DNA from: Providencia alcalifaciens
Lineage (GTDB): Bacteria; Pseudomonadota; Gammaproteobacteria; Enterobacterales; Enterobacteriaceae
DNA length: 64,000 nucleotides
Direction of reading: 5' to 3'
Assembly (NCBI GenBank): GCA_025961275.1
Contig: JAOQNJ010000001.1
Location: 1,943,353 to 2,007,352, forward strand
The notes under the pieces were generated by a model that was not told the origin of the DNA, searched no databases, and saw nothing but the letters and a program-made list of their open reading frames with translations. The position numbers and the translations under genes are program-made. Numbering within the stretch: position 1 is the first letter of the stretch; each line of letters starts with the position of its first letter. Shown here piece by piece: positions 1 through 9,386 of this stretch.

Positions 1-21
1 CTAAAAGCAGTCAATAAAATA

Positions 22-40
22 TTGAAGTATGACGGGTATA
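22..40 (+). repeat. Terminal fragment of the dispersed palindromic repeat
   Basis: The segment TTGAAGTATGACGGGTATA matches the right end of the imperfect-palindrome repeat seen at six other places in this window. Only this end is recognisable; the 21 bases before it do not match the rest of the element, or the copy is truncated by the window edge. It lies just upstream of eutH. Confidence 0.6.
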
Positions 41-63
41 CAATAATAAAAGGAAACTCCACT

Positions 64-1299
64 ATGGCTGAATTTGGTAATTATATTATTTATTTAATCA
101 TGGTTGGCGCTATTATCGGCGCTATCGCATCTGTTGTTAGACCCACCAGTGATTTAGGAAAAGAATTTGTTAACGGTATTTTCTCTATTGGCCCCCTCTT
201 TCTCGCTCAAGCAGGAATTATGGCAGCCGTACCATTACTTTCTCAATTAATCTCTTATGTTCTAGGACCAATCTTCTCTTCAGTTGGCTCAGATGTTTCG
301 ATTGCGGCATTGTCGATTATTGCTGTCGACATGGGGGGATACCAGTTAGCAGATGCCCTGACAACCAATCGTGATATGTGGATCACTGCAATGTTAATTG
401 GCTATACCTCTGGTGCCACTATTGTGTATCTGATCCCTGTCGGCTTAACCATGCTTAGTCGCAAAGATCATAAATATCTTGCATTAGGTGCAATGGCCGG
501 TTTGATTTCAATTCCCTTTGGTGTACTAGCTTCACTGTTATTAATTACTTTTAATAATGTTCCCGTCAGAGATATTATCTCGACAAACTCACCTACTGCG
601 CACTATTTAACGCTCGATTTTCTCACTATGTTGCAATATTTAATGCCGCTATTTGTTTTTTGTTTCTTGCTCGCAGCAGGTTTGAAATATCGTCCAATGC
701 TCATGGTCACAGGCTTTCTTATTTTCGGTAAGATAATGGATGCCTTCGTAAAATTAGTCCTCGCATTTTCAATAGTCGAACACTTCACTGGCGTCTTTAC
801 TAAAGTGTTTGGTGCATGGGGCTTTGACCCTCTATTCGCAGATCAAAACGAGTTATTTAGAGCAATTGAAATTGCGGGTTATATCGGCATTATGTTGGCA
901 GGAAATTCCCAATATGTTATCTATTCCAACGCTACTGCAAGCCTTTACCAGCGTTTGAAGCTAACAGATACAGGCTCTTTAGGTTTTATTATGGTTATGG
1001 CAAACATTATCGCCACCTACCATTTATTTAAAAATATGCGCGCAAGAGATAAAGTATTATGTGTCGCATTCGGTGTTTGTGCACAAGCTACCATTGGTGA
1101 CCATTTGGCCTTTACCGCTAACTTCCAACCAACATTAGTGATACCTATTTTACTCGGTAAATTAGTTGGTGGTTTTTTAGCGGTATTTATCGCAATTAAA
1201 ATATCTGTACCTCAAGCTTTACGTTATGAAGTGGAAGATGAAAAAATGGCTGAAAGCCTAGAGCACGAAAAACAAGTAGAAGTTGCAAAACAAGCTTAA
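64..1299 (+). CDS. eutH: Ethanolamine permease EutH
   Basis: A 411-residue, very hydrophobic polytopic inner-membrane protein that matches EutH, which imports ethanolamine when the external concentration is low. The start chosen is the ATG at 64, preceded by an AAGGAAAC ribosome site; an in-frame TTG at 22 would begin inside a repeat end and is unlikely. From ATG 64 the protein begins MAEFGNYIIYLIMVGAIIGA and has the usual family length (about 408). The C-terminal tail is charged and cytoplasmic in appearance. No other eut gene is visible in the window; upstream genes cannot be seen. A rho-independent terminator follows directly, so eutH ends its own transcription unit. Confidence 0.88.
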   Translation: MAEFGNYIIYLIMVGAIIGAIASVVRPTSDLGKEFVNGIFSIGPLFLAQAGIMAAVPLLSQLISYVLGPIFSSVGSDVSIAALSIIAVDMGGYQLADALTTNRDMWITAMLIGYTSGATIVYLIPVGLTMLSRKDHKYLALGAMAGLISIPFGVLASLLLITFNNVPVRDIISTNSPTAHYLTLDFLTMLQYLMPLFVFCFLLAAGLKYRPMLMVTGFLIFGKIMDAFVKLVLAFSIVEHFTGVFTKVFGAWGFDPLFADQNELFRAIEIAGYIGIMLAGNSQYVIYSNATASLYQRLKLTDTGSLGFIMVMANIIATYHLFKNMRARDKVLCVAFGVCAQATIGDHLAFTANFQPTLVIPILLGKLVGGFLAVFIAIKISVPQALRYEVEDEKMAESLEHEKQVEVAKQA

Positions 1300-1313
1300 T
1301 TAGTACTCTAGCT

Positions 1314-1361
1314 CACTGCGCCTGAAAAGTTATCGTTAACTGATTAAGGCGCAGTTTTTTA
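1314..1361 (+). terminator. Rho-independent terminator of eutH
   Basis: A 9-bp stem ACTGCGCCT/AGGCGCAGT (1314-1322 with 1347-1355) is followed by a run of T on the plus strand. It separates eutH from the convergent gsk. The minus-strand side has no T run, so it serves eutH only. Confidence 0.85.
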
Positions 1362-1397
1362 TGTTTTTTTGAAAAATTTAAGAACAAAGTTAAAAAA

Positions 1398-2711
1398 TCA
1401 ACGATCCCAGTAGGACTCTTCTAAACTATCTTCTTTTTCAGGTAAGCCACGAGTTAAGCGTGGTGAATGTTGGCTAAGCACTTGATAGCTAACTCGGTTA
1501 GCATATTTACATACTTGCGCTAATGATGAGTATGTGAGGTATTGACGTGGGTGCTTACTCGAATTAGGCACATTCATACGATGATATGAATTTGCTGTAA
1601 TATCATGCAACAACGCAGATAATGCACCATCACCCGCACCATTTGTGTTCATAATTTTCTCAGGCCCGCCCATATAAGGTTCAATATGAGAATATATGCG
1701 CATAGGAATATCACAATCTTGCTGGCGCATCGCACGACTAAATTCATATAAATTGAATTCTGCAATTGCACCAGGCAATAATGGATGTTGAGTTGTTCGT
1801 TTGAACGCTTCTTCCGTATAACCCGCCATATACAATCCTGATGGCCCTGCGGTACATAGCACTAAATCAACCCAGTTAAGTGCCATATCTGAAGCTAATA
1901 ACGGATCATTGAATCCCGTTAATTCTAATGCTTCATCTTCATTCATTGCGACTACAGAAACATGTTCAGCAAGAAAATCACGCCAAAATTGTGGATCTTG
2001 TGCAATAACAAACTTCGTTCCAAGCGTTAATACCACTGGAACATTGTGTTTCTTAGCATAAGTGATGGCTTGCATCGTCGCTTCTGGCATCGTTTCATCC
2101 GGTTTACAGCGAACTAAATATGCTGTCAAAACCAACGCTGATGCTCCAGCAATGATCTCTTCTGGGATACTCTCAGGGCGCAGGCGATTCATATGGCCGG
2201 GACTAATAGCAAATGTACGTTCACCATTTTCTGTAATCAATGTAAAACAACGCCCAATAGGCCCATCAACTCCTTGCAAGTAGTTGAGATCCATGCGGCT
2301 GGAAGTATGGCAAAGGTAACGGTAAGAATAGCTACCAATTTGAATATTGTTGCACATGGTACCTAATAGCACGGAGCGATCATCCGCTAGCACAGAATAA
2401 TTGTGTAGTGTATTACCGATCGTTCCCCCTGCATATTCATGAGTGATTAATGCGTTGCTGGTAAGCTCTTCATATAAAGCTTCAGCTGCATCATCTTCAA
2501 TTACCAAGGAGTGCCCTTTACTGAGCTGGTAGCGCTCAATAAACTCATCATCTACTTTAGCTTCAATATCCACCAATGTTTGGTCGATACCAACTATATA
2601 AGATTTACAGTTTTCATCATCATCCATACGCTCTTTAATAGGATGTAAAAGCGGATCTCTGAGGCTAACTGGAAAATAGTGCTTTGATTTACGTTGACCG
2701 GGGAATTTCAT
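1398..2711 (-). CDS. gsk: Inosine-guanosine kinase
   Basis: Phosphorylates guanosine and inosine to GMP and IMP with ATP in purine salvage. It is a PfkB/ribokinase-family protein of 437 residues (E. coli 434). The ribokinase signature NTNGAGDGALSALL near the C-terminus carries the catalytic Asp, and an N-terminal GGTIGNTLHNYSVL segment contributes the nucleoside pocket. I start at the ATG at 2711 (protein MKFPGQRKSKHYFPVSL), which matches the E. coli N-terminus; the longer reading frame to 2819 adds 36 residues without support. It is followed downstream by convergent eutH and preceded by wzz, the order known from Yersinia O-antigen loci. Confidence 0.95.
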   Translation of the reverse strand: MKFPGQRKSKHYFPVSLRDPLLHPIKERMDDDENCKSYIVGIDQTLVDIEAKVDDEFIERYQLSKGHSLVIEDDAAEALYEELTSNALITHEYAGGTIGNTLHNYSVLADDRSVLLGTMCNNIQIGSYSYRYLCHTSSRMDLNYLQGVDGPIGRCFTLITENGERTFAISPGHMNRLRPESIPEEIIAGASALVLTAYLVRCKPDETMPEATMQAITYAKKHNVPVVLTLGTKFVIAQDPQFWRDFLAEHVSVVAMNEDEALELTGFNDPLLASDMALNWVDLVLCTAGPSGLYMAGYTEEAFKRTTQHPLLPGAIAEFNLYEFSRAMRQQDCDIPMRIYSHIEPYMGGPEKIMNTNGAGDGALSALLHDITANSYHRMNVPNSSKHPRQYLTYSSLAQVCKYANRVSYQVLSQHSPRLTRGLPEKEDSLEESYWDR

Positions 2712-2953
2712 AATGAACAAATCAGATAGTATACATAACGACATTCTAGCACGATAAATATAAACCATCACCTTAGACAAAGTATTGTTTATAAATGCAT
2801 CAGATAATAAAGCATGCATCTAGTTGAACAAAGAAGCTATTCCTATAAAAATCCCCGATGATTATAAAAACACATTAAATCGGGTTGCGAGTTTCATTCA
2901 ACATAGATGCTACTTGGTGCCTAATATAATATCTAATTTAGACTGGTCATAAC

Positions 2954-4078
2954 TTAAAGCGATGTGTTATTTTTTTTATAATCGCGATACAAATCTCTAG
3001 TCAGAACATAAGTACAACTAAAAACAAATCCTAAGATTGCACTTAATGCAATAATCAAAGACGATTTTGGTGAATCTTTTTTCGCAGGTAAATCAGGAGA
3101 AAGAATAAATTTAATCGGTGTAAAATCGATAGTGTCAATATCTAGCTCAGACAGATTTTTAATATAATGTTGACGGATTTGTAAATCCTCACTCATCAAT
3201 GCAATATCTCTATTCTGAGATTCAATCGCTAATTTTTTCAATAAAGCTTCAGCACCTAGAGCAATTGGATAATCAGGATCGTCATTTATGATTGCTGAAT
3301 CAGAGACAATTGGCTTACGTACGCCCGCTGCTTTTGCAATATCAATAGCGCGTTTTAATCTTTCAACCTTAACATCATATTCAGTACGGATCTTGGTAAC
3401 TTCTTGTTTAAACGTCTCATTTGCATACACTAACTGCTGTGCCACCGCATTTTGAATATCATGTTTAAACTGTTCTCTTACTTTTGTTGCCGTAAAGCGG
3501 ATATAGCCTGCTAATAAGTCTTGGGCTTCTGCAGCTTGCGGTGCCATAAATGTCAGTACAATATCTGTTGAAGTACTATTCTTCTCTTTCGATTGGTCTT
3601 TAATTTGAATATTGTTGGAAATTATATTATTCACTAACCGTTGATCAATATTTACTTTATCCGGATTGTCCGTATGTTGAATAAGCTCTTTGTAGTAATT
3701 TGTACTTCTAACATAAACTTCTTGGTTAACTTTAGAACGATATTCGTCAACGAAAGTATTGAAAATCCGTTGCGTAGATAAATCAATTTTAACATTGAGT
3801 ACACTTAATTGTGTATCCAGTGAGGCGATATCTTTAATCTCTTCTGAAGTCGGTGGAATAATAACAGCAGTACTACTCCATTTTTGAGGTAATTGAAATA
3901 CTACAAGCGTACTGATAATTGAAACGACAATGGTTATGGCAATAATAAGAAATTTATTTCTTATTAAAACAGATAGCAAAGCCATCAAATCTATTTCATC
4001 ATTTTGCTGTACGTTAAATTGTGGAACCTCTATTTTACCTGCCATTTTGTCATTCCGCGAATGTTGCTCAGTGCTCAT
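2954..4078 (-). CDS. wzz: Wzz/FepE-type polysaccharide chain-length determinant
   Basis: A 374-residue polysaccharide co-polymerase that sets the modal length of O-antigen or a related surface polysaccharide made by Wzy polymerase. It shows the family plan: a short cytoplasmic N-terminus with the IDLMALLSVLIRNK box, a first membrane helix at about residues 43-63, a long coiled-coil-rich periplasmic domain, and a second helix at about 340-362 followed by a short basic tail. FepE and WzzB share this layout, so the exact subtype is open. It lies alone between hemH and gsk, a position that in Yersinia holds the whole O-antigen cluster with wzz as its last gene. No glycosyltransferase, flippase or polymerase gene is present here. 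Confidence 0.85.
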   Translation of the reverse strand: MSTEQHSRNDKMAGKIEVPQFNVQQNDEIDLMALLSVLIRNKFLIIAITIVVSIISTLVVFQLPQKWSSTAVIIPPTSEEIKDIASLDTQLSVLNVKIDLSTQRIFNTFVDEYRSKVNQEVYVRSTNYYKELIQHTDNPDKVNIDQRLVNNIISNNIQIKDQSKEKNSTSTDIVLTFMAPQAAEAQDLLAGYIRFTATKVREQFKHDIQNAVAQQLVYANETFKQEVTKIRTEYDVKVERLKRAIDIAKAAGVRKPIVSDSAIINDDPDYPIALGAEALLKKLAIESQNRDIALMSEDLQIRQHYIKNLSELDIDTIDFTPIKFILSPDLPAKKDSPKSSLIIALSAILGFVFSCTYVLTRDLYRDYKKNNTSL

Positions 4079-4199
4079 ATAAGTTCCAGTTTAAAAATCA
4101 AATTAGAATGTAATGAATTAAATATTGTATGCGCAAGTATAATGATTTTTCCAATTTATGATATATAGATTAACGCCATATTTGGTAGCAATTTAAACC

Positions 4200-5171
4200 T
4201 TAAAGTTTATCTATCACACTATTTATAAGTATTTTAAATAGATTAATACTGTCGTCGTTATCATTTAACGCCGGAATATAATGATAAGACTCACCGCCAT
4301 TGCTTTTGAAAAACTCTTGATTTTGTTCACTAATTTCTTCTAACGTTTCCAAACAATCCGCTGAAAATCCAGGACAAATAACTTGCACAGACTTGACACC
4401 CTGCGAGGGTAGTTGATTCATTGTTTCATCTGTATAAGGCGTTAGCCAAGGCTCGCGGCCGAAACGAGATTGGTAAGTCATTAATACGCGATCTTGCGGG
4501 AAATTAAGCGCTTCTTTCAGTAAGCGAAACGTTTCCTCACACTCTTGCGAGTAAATATCCCCTTTATCGATATAGCGCTTAGGAATACCGTGAAATGAAA
4601 GAATTAATCGGTCTGGCTCACCATGCTCTGCAAAACTTTTTTCAATTGAATTGACTAACCCTTGAATATAAGCAGGATGCGTTGCATAGCTACGAATAAA
4701 AAATAAAGAAGGTATTGTCGGCATTTGACGGAAAACGGCTGAAATACTATCATAAACAGCTGCAGTTGTTGTTCCTGAATACTGAGGATATAAAGGTAAC
4801 ACAATTAATTGAGTAACTCCCTGCCCCATCAATTTGTCTATTGCACTCTTTAATGATGGAGACCCATAGCTCATTCCTACCTCCATAGGAATGCCAGGAA
4901 ACCATTCGGAAAGTTTATGTTTTTGACGTAATGTATTGGCTAACAGTGGAGAGCCGTCTTCTGTCCAAATTGATTGGTATAATTTGGCAACTTTTGGAGA
5001 CCGAAATGGCAGAATAACACCATATAAGATAGGCATCCAAATAATACGAGAAAGATCAATAACACGGGTATCACTGAGAAATTCACCCAAGTAGCGTTTA
5101 ACTGCCGGAGTTGTCGGAGAATCAGGTGTCCCTAAATTAACCAATAAAATACCATATTTATTTTCTGACAC
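4200..5171 (-). CDS. hemH: Ferrochelatase
   Basis: Inserts ferrous iron into protoporphyrin IX, the last step of haem synthesis, at the cytoplasmic face of the inner membrane. The 323-residue protein (E. coli 320) begins with the usual [15 protein letters not shown] and carries the [18 protein letters not shown] segment with the catalytic His of the ferrochelatase signature, plus the C-terminal [14 protein letters not shown] block. It is adjacent to adk as in E. coli; the E. coli neighbour aes is absent. An independent promoter is likely because the adk terminator lies downstream of adk, not between an operon. Confidence 0.96.
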   Translation of the reverse strand: MSENKYGILLVNLGTPDSPTTPAVKRYLGEFLSDTRVIDLSRIIWMPILYGVILPFRSPKVAKLYQSIWTEDGSPLLANTLRQKHKLSEWFPGIPMEVGMSYGSPSLKSAIDKLMGQGVTQLIVLPLYPQYSGTTTAAVYDSISAVFRQMPTIPSLFFIRSYATHPAYIQGLVNSIEKSFAEHGEPDRLILSFHGIPKRYIDKGDIYSQECEETFRLLKEALNFPQDRVLMTYQSRFGREPWLTPYTDETMNQLPSQGVKSVQVICPGFSADCLETLEEISEQNQEFFKSNGGESYHYIPALNDNDDSINLFKILINSVIDKL

Positions 5172-5261
5172 AATGATTCCTCCATATTGATAATGACCCC
5201 TAATATTATATCACAAAATAACATATTTTTGTGTTCTAATATGTCAAAATTATAGACTATG

Positions 5262-5293
5262 ATAAAAGAAAAGGCAGCGATTATCGCTGCCTT
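5262..5293 (-). terminator. Rho-independent terminator in the adk-hemH interval
   Basis: An 11-bp perfect inverted repeat AAGGCAGCGAT/ATCGCTGCCTT (5271-5293) is followed on the minus strand by TTCTTTTATC. It lies 23 bases after the adk stop and ends adk transcription before hemH. Confidence 0.85.
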
Positions 5294-5315
5294 TATTCAT
5301 CTTTACTTGCAAATT

Positions 5316-5975
<660 letters not shown>

Positions 5976-6080
5976 CTATTTAGTTTTTTATAATTTGAAA
6001 GAAAACAAGCTACCATACCATTAGCATGGCGCTCGACTCAAGAAGACACGTAAACGTTTTCGCATTTAACTTCTTTCGTA

Positions 6081-6120
6081 AAAGAAAAAAACCACGCTAA
6101 AGCACGAGCTAAAACGCGGT
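6081..6120 (-). terminator. Likely rho-independent terminator of htpG
   Basis: Reading the minus strand, ACCGCG pairs with CGTGGT across an A/T-rich loop (6091-6120) and is followed by TTTTTTCTTT. The stem contains one G-T pair. It lies about 30 bases after the htpG stop. Confidence 0.65.
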
Positions 6121-6151
6121 TTTTGTTCAAAAACGAAAATCAATCACCGAA

Positions 6152-8026
6152 TTATTTCAATAATAATTCATTGATCTTACGGATAAATAAGTTTGGATCT
6201 TCTAATGTGCCGCGCTCTGCTAATAGGGCTTGATCTAATAACACATCAACCCAATCCGCAAAAAGCGCCTCATCACCAACATCTGATGCTTTCTTAACCA
6301 ATAGGTGAGATGGATTTAGCTCGAAGTTATATTTCACTTCTGGTGTAGCTTGACCCACAGCAGCAAATAATTTTGCCATTTGGGTACTCATTTCATCAGC
6401 ATTTGTTGTAACAATAGCCGGTGTATCAGTTAAACGGTGAGTCAGTTTGACCTCTTTGACTCGGTCACCCAGCAATGTTTTCACACGCTCAACAAATGGC
6501 TCTAACTGTTTATCAGTTTCTTCTTGCTCTGCTTTATTTTCATCCGCTAATTTATCTAGGGATTCGTCAGCTTTGCTTACTGATTGGAACTGTTTACCAT
6601 CAAACTCAGACAGATAGTTCATCATCCATTCGTCGATACGGTCAGACAATAACAGAACTTCAATACCTTTCTTGCGGAACAGCTCTAAGTGAGGGCTGCT
6701 TTTCGCAGCAGCATAGCTATCTGCAGTGATAAAATAAATTTTATCCTGGCCTTCAACCATACGGCTAACATACTCGTCTAGTGATACATTTTGTACGTTG
6801 CTGTCATTATGTGTTGTAGCAAAACGTAATAGCTTAGCAATAGCTTCACCATTACCACTATCTTCAGCAGGACCTTCTTTGATCACCAGACCAAACTGCT
6901 GCCAGAAAGATTGATATTTTTCTGCGTCGTTTTTCGCTAATTTTTCTAATGTTTGTAGAACACGCTTTGTTAATGCGCTGCGCAAGCTACGAGTTAGTGC
7001 ACTATCTTGTAGAATTTCACGCGACACGTTCAGCGGTAAGTCGTTGGAATCTAATACACCACGCACAAAACGCAGGTAGTTTGGCATAAACTGCTCAGCA
7101 TCATCCATAATAAAGACGCGCTGAACATAGAGTTTTAGGCCGTGGCGCTGATCACGGTTCCACAGGTCAAACGGAGCCTGTGAAGGGATGTATAGCAAGC
7201 TAGTATACTCTTGCTTACCTTCAACACGGTTATGTGTCCATGTGAGAGGATCAGCGTAATCGTGTGAGATATGCTTGTAGAATTCAACATATTCTTCATC
7301 AGAAATATCAGATTTATTGCGTGTCCACAGTGCTTTAGCTTGGTTTATTTTCTCCCAAGTTACTGTGCCATCTTCTTCATTTTTATCTTCGATTTCGACA
7401 GGCAGTGCAATATGATCAGAATACTTACTGATGACTGAACGTAAACGCCAATTATCTAAAAATTCGCTTTCATCAGCACGTAAATGTAAGGTAATTTCGG
7501 TACCACGTTCTGCTTTTTCAATATCCGCGATAGTGTACTCACCTTCACCAGCCGATTCCCAAAATACACCTTGGTCAGCTGGAGCCCCCGCCGCTCGGCT
7601 ACGTACCGTGACTTTATCAGCCACAATAAACGCAGAGTAGAAACCCACACCGAACTGGCCAATCATTTGGCTATCTTTAGCTTGGTCGCTGCCCAAAGTT
7701 TCTAAAAAGGCTTTTGTACCTGACTTAGCGATAGTTCCCAAGTTATCTATAACTTCATCACGGCTCATACCGATGCCGTTATCGCTAATAGTGAGTGTTC
7801 CGTTCTCTTTATTTGCACTGATGCGAACACGCAGTTCACCATCATTTTCATACAGCTCAGGCTTAGAGAGTGCACGAAAACGTAGCTTATCTGCTGCGTC
7901 GGATGCGTTTGAAATAAGTTCACGCAAAAAGATTTCTTTGTTTGAATAAAGAGAGTGGATCATCAACTGTAGTAGTTGTTTAACTTCTGATTGGAACCCG
8001 CGAGTTTCTTGTCCTTTCATACTCAT
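6152..8026 (-). CDS. htpG: Chaperone protein HtpG (bacterial Hsp90)
   Basis: Cytosolic ATP-dependent chaperone that works with DnaK on late folding of client proteins. The 624-residue product (E. coli 624) has the GHKL ATPase domain at the N-terminus with [22 protein letters not shown] and [11 protein letters not shown], a middle domain with the NVSREILQ segment whose Arg contacts ATP, and a C-terminal dimerisation domain. The start at 8026 ([15 protein letters not shown]) fits the E. coli N-terminus [13 protein letters not shown]; a second ATG two codons in at 8020 is the usual start and equally possible. A heat-shock-type promoter lies about 60 bases upstream. Confidence 0.97.
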   Translation of the reverse strand: MSMKGQETRGFQSEVKQLLQLMIHSLYSNKEIFLRELISNASDAADKLRFRALSKPELYENDGELRVRISANKENGTLTISDNGIGMSRDEVIDNLGTIAKSGTKAFLETLGSDQAKDSQMIGQFGVGFYSAFIVADKVTVRSRAAGAPADQGVFWESAGEGEYTIADIEKAERGTEITLHLRADESEFLDNWRLRSVISKYSDHIALPVEIEDKNEEDGTVTWEKINQAKALWTRNKSDISDEEYVEFYKHISHDYADPLTWTHNRVEGKQEYTSLLYIPSQAPFDLWNRDQRHGLKLYVQRVFIMDDAEQFMPNYLRFVRGVLDSNDLPLNVSREILQDSALTRSLRSALTKRVLQTLEKLAKNDAEKYQSFWQQFGLVIKEGPAEDSGNGEAIAKLLRFATTHNDSNVQNVSLDEYVSRMVEGQDKIYFITADSYAAAKSSPHLELFRKKGIEVLLLSDRIDEWMMNYLSEFDGKQFQSVSKADESLDKLADENKAEQEETDKQLEPFVERVKTLLGDRVKEVKLTHRLTDTPAIVTTNADEMSTQMAKLFAAVGQATPEVKYNFELNPSHLLVKKASDVGDEALFADWVDVLLDQALLAERGTLEDPNLFIRKINELLLK

Positions 8027-8084
8027 TAATGGCCTCTATATCATCAATCTAATGGGATAGTTTTGACTTATCGATGGGTATCTA

Positions 8085-8110
8085 ATGGGGGCGAAAAATG
8101 TGAATTCAAC
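8085..8110 (-). promoter_or_regulatory. Probable sigma-32 (heat-shock) promoter of htpG
   Basis: On the minus strand GTTGAA (8110-8105) and CCCCAT followed by TA (8090-8083) are separated by 14 bases, matching the sigma-32 pattern CTTGAA-N13/14-CCCCATNTA. It lies 59 bases before the htpG start codon. A further CTTGAA lies just upstream at 8118-8113 but its spacing is too long. E. coli htpG is a classic sigma-32 gene, which supports the call. Confidence 0.75.
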
Positions 8111-8290
8111 CATTCAAGGCAAAAATCCTGCAAATAGAGAGAAAAAGCAGTCTGTTAGCGATTAATGATAATTAACAAGCACTATCAACAAAGTAAATAT
8201 AATGATTGAGGTTTGATCTTAGTCATTTTAAATTTGAAGTAGAGAATTGAATTTTGTTGTTTTACGATAAAATTACAGGAGCAATCTCCT
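8111..8290. other. Intergenic stretch upstream of htpG
   Basis: AT-rich sequence between the htpG promoter and the repeat next to recR. I see no open frame with coding character, no terminator and no RNA gene here. Confidence 0.5.
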
Positions 8291-8408
8291 AAATAATTCG
8301 AGCTACAGCTAAGCGGCAAGCAAAGATATCCCGGGGAGCATACCAAGTACGTGACTCGGGTAGCTTCGCGTAGGCAACAAAGCTGTAGCTTGAAGTATGA
8401 CGGAGATT
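8291..8408. repeat. Dispersed imperfect-palindrome repeat, copy next to recR
   Basis: About 118 bases with complementary ends (AATAATTCGAGCTACAGCT against AGCTGTAGCTTGAAGTATGA) and a central hairpin of the CCCGGGGAGCATAC...GTACGTGACTCGGG type. The family recurs at about 36421, 38170, 41181, 42137, 42829 and 47007 in this window. The right end abuts the recR stop codon. It looks like one of the non-coding intergenic repeats common in enterobacteria; I do not assign it a published name. Confidence 0.75.
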
Positions 8409-9008
8409 TTAAAGGCGCTGACGACCGGCCAACGAATGGGACAACGTCGTCCCATCGACCATCTCTAATTCACCGCCAACAGGAACTCCGTGGGCAATTC
8501 GACTGGCCATCACACCATATTGTGCGCACATCTGTCCAATATAGTTAGCTGTCGCTTCCCCTTCTACTGTCGGATTGGTAGCGAGTATCACCTCAACAAT
8601 CGTTTCAGAAGAAAGTCGCTCCTCAAGTCTATCGAGACCAATATCCATTGGGCCGATACCATCCAGCGGTGATAAGTGCCCCATCAGGACAAAGTAGCGC
8701 CCTGAAAACTGCCCCGTCTGCTCAATCGCATAAATATCGGCCGGACTTTCGACTACGCAGATTAAACCATTTTGTATGCGGCGCGGATTTTCACAAATAT
8801 TGCACGCATCTTGTTCGGTAAAGGTGCGGCAATCGCGGCAATGCCCGATTTCGGACATCGCTCGCGTGAGCGCCTGTGCAAGGCGCATCCCACCACTACG
8901 GTCACGCTGGAGCAGCTGAAAAGCCATACGCTGCGCTGACTTTGGCCCCACACCGGGAAGACAGCGCAGCGTTTCCATTAATGTCTCAAGAAGCGGACTT
9001 GTTTGCAT
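8409..9008 (-). CDS. recR: Recombination protein RecR
   Basis: Loads RecA on gapped DNA with RecF and RecO. The 199-residue protein has the N-terminal helix-hairpin-helix ([14 protein letters not shown]), the four-Cys zinc motif [16 protein letters not shown] at about residues 57-72, and the Toprim domain with [15 protein letters not shown]. coli RecR has 201 residues ending differently after AGR; here the frame stops at AGRQRL, immediately before a dispersed repeat. The ATG overlaps the ybaB stop by one base (TAATG), implying translational coupling in the dnaX-ybaB-recR operon as in E. coli. Confidence 0.96.
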   Translation of the reverse strand: MQTSPLLETLMETLRCLPGVGPKSAQRMAFQLLQRDRSGGMRLAQALTRAMSEIGHCRDCRTFTEQDACNICENPRRIQNGLICVVESPADIYAIEQTGQFSGRYFVLMGHLSPLDGIGPMDIGLDRLEERLSSETIVEVILATNPTVEGEATANYIGQMCAQYGVMASRIAHGVPVGGELEMVDGTTLSHSLAGRQRL

Positions 9009-9337
9009 TAGAATGGCATCTTAAAGCCTGGCGGCAATTGCATTCCATTTGAAACACCTGCCATTTTTTCTTTTTGGGTTTCTTCGATACGACGCGCCGC
9101 ATCATTGAATGCCGCAGCAATCAAATCTTCCAGCATATCTTTATCATCTTCAAGAAGACTCGGATCAATCTCAACACGACGGCAGTTATGTGAGCCATTG
9201 ATTGTGACTTTTACTAAGCCAGCACCTGACTCGCCTGTCGCTTCTAGATTAGCGATTTCTTCCTGAACTTTCTGCATTTTGTCTTGCATTTGTTGGGCCT
9301 GCTTCATCAGGTTACCCAAACCACCTTTACCAAACAT
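9008..9337 (-). CDS. ybaB: YbaB/EbfC nucleoid-associated protein
   Basis: A small DNA-binding protein (109 residues, E. coli 109) of the YbaB/EbfC family, which forms tweezer-like homodimers on DNA. The N-terminal half is a long helix rich in Met, Gln and Lys ([20 protein letters not shown]), followed by a beta segment and the C-terminal amphipathic helix [20 protein letters not shown]. It sits 49 bases after dnaX and shares one base with the recR start, the conserved dnaX-ybaB-recR arrangement. Confidence 0.95.
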   Translation of the reverse strand: MFGKGGLGNLMKQAQQMQDKMQKVQEEIANLEATGESGAGLVKVTINGSHNCRRVEIDPSLLEDDKDMLEDLIAAAFNDAARRIEETQKEKMAGVSNGMQLPPGFKMPF

Positions 9338-9386
9338 AGTTATCTCTCACAACTGAGGCTACAGCTTACTCACAGAGACTGCAGCG

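Noticed and set aside
4079-4199. A JUMPstart/ops element expected before an O-antigen cluster.
   Set aside because: No ops core or JUMPstart-like sequence is seen between hemH and wzz.
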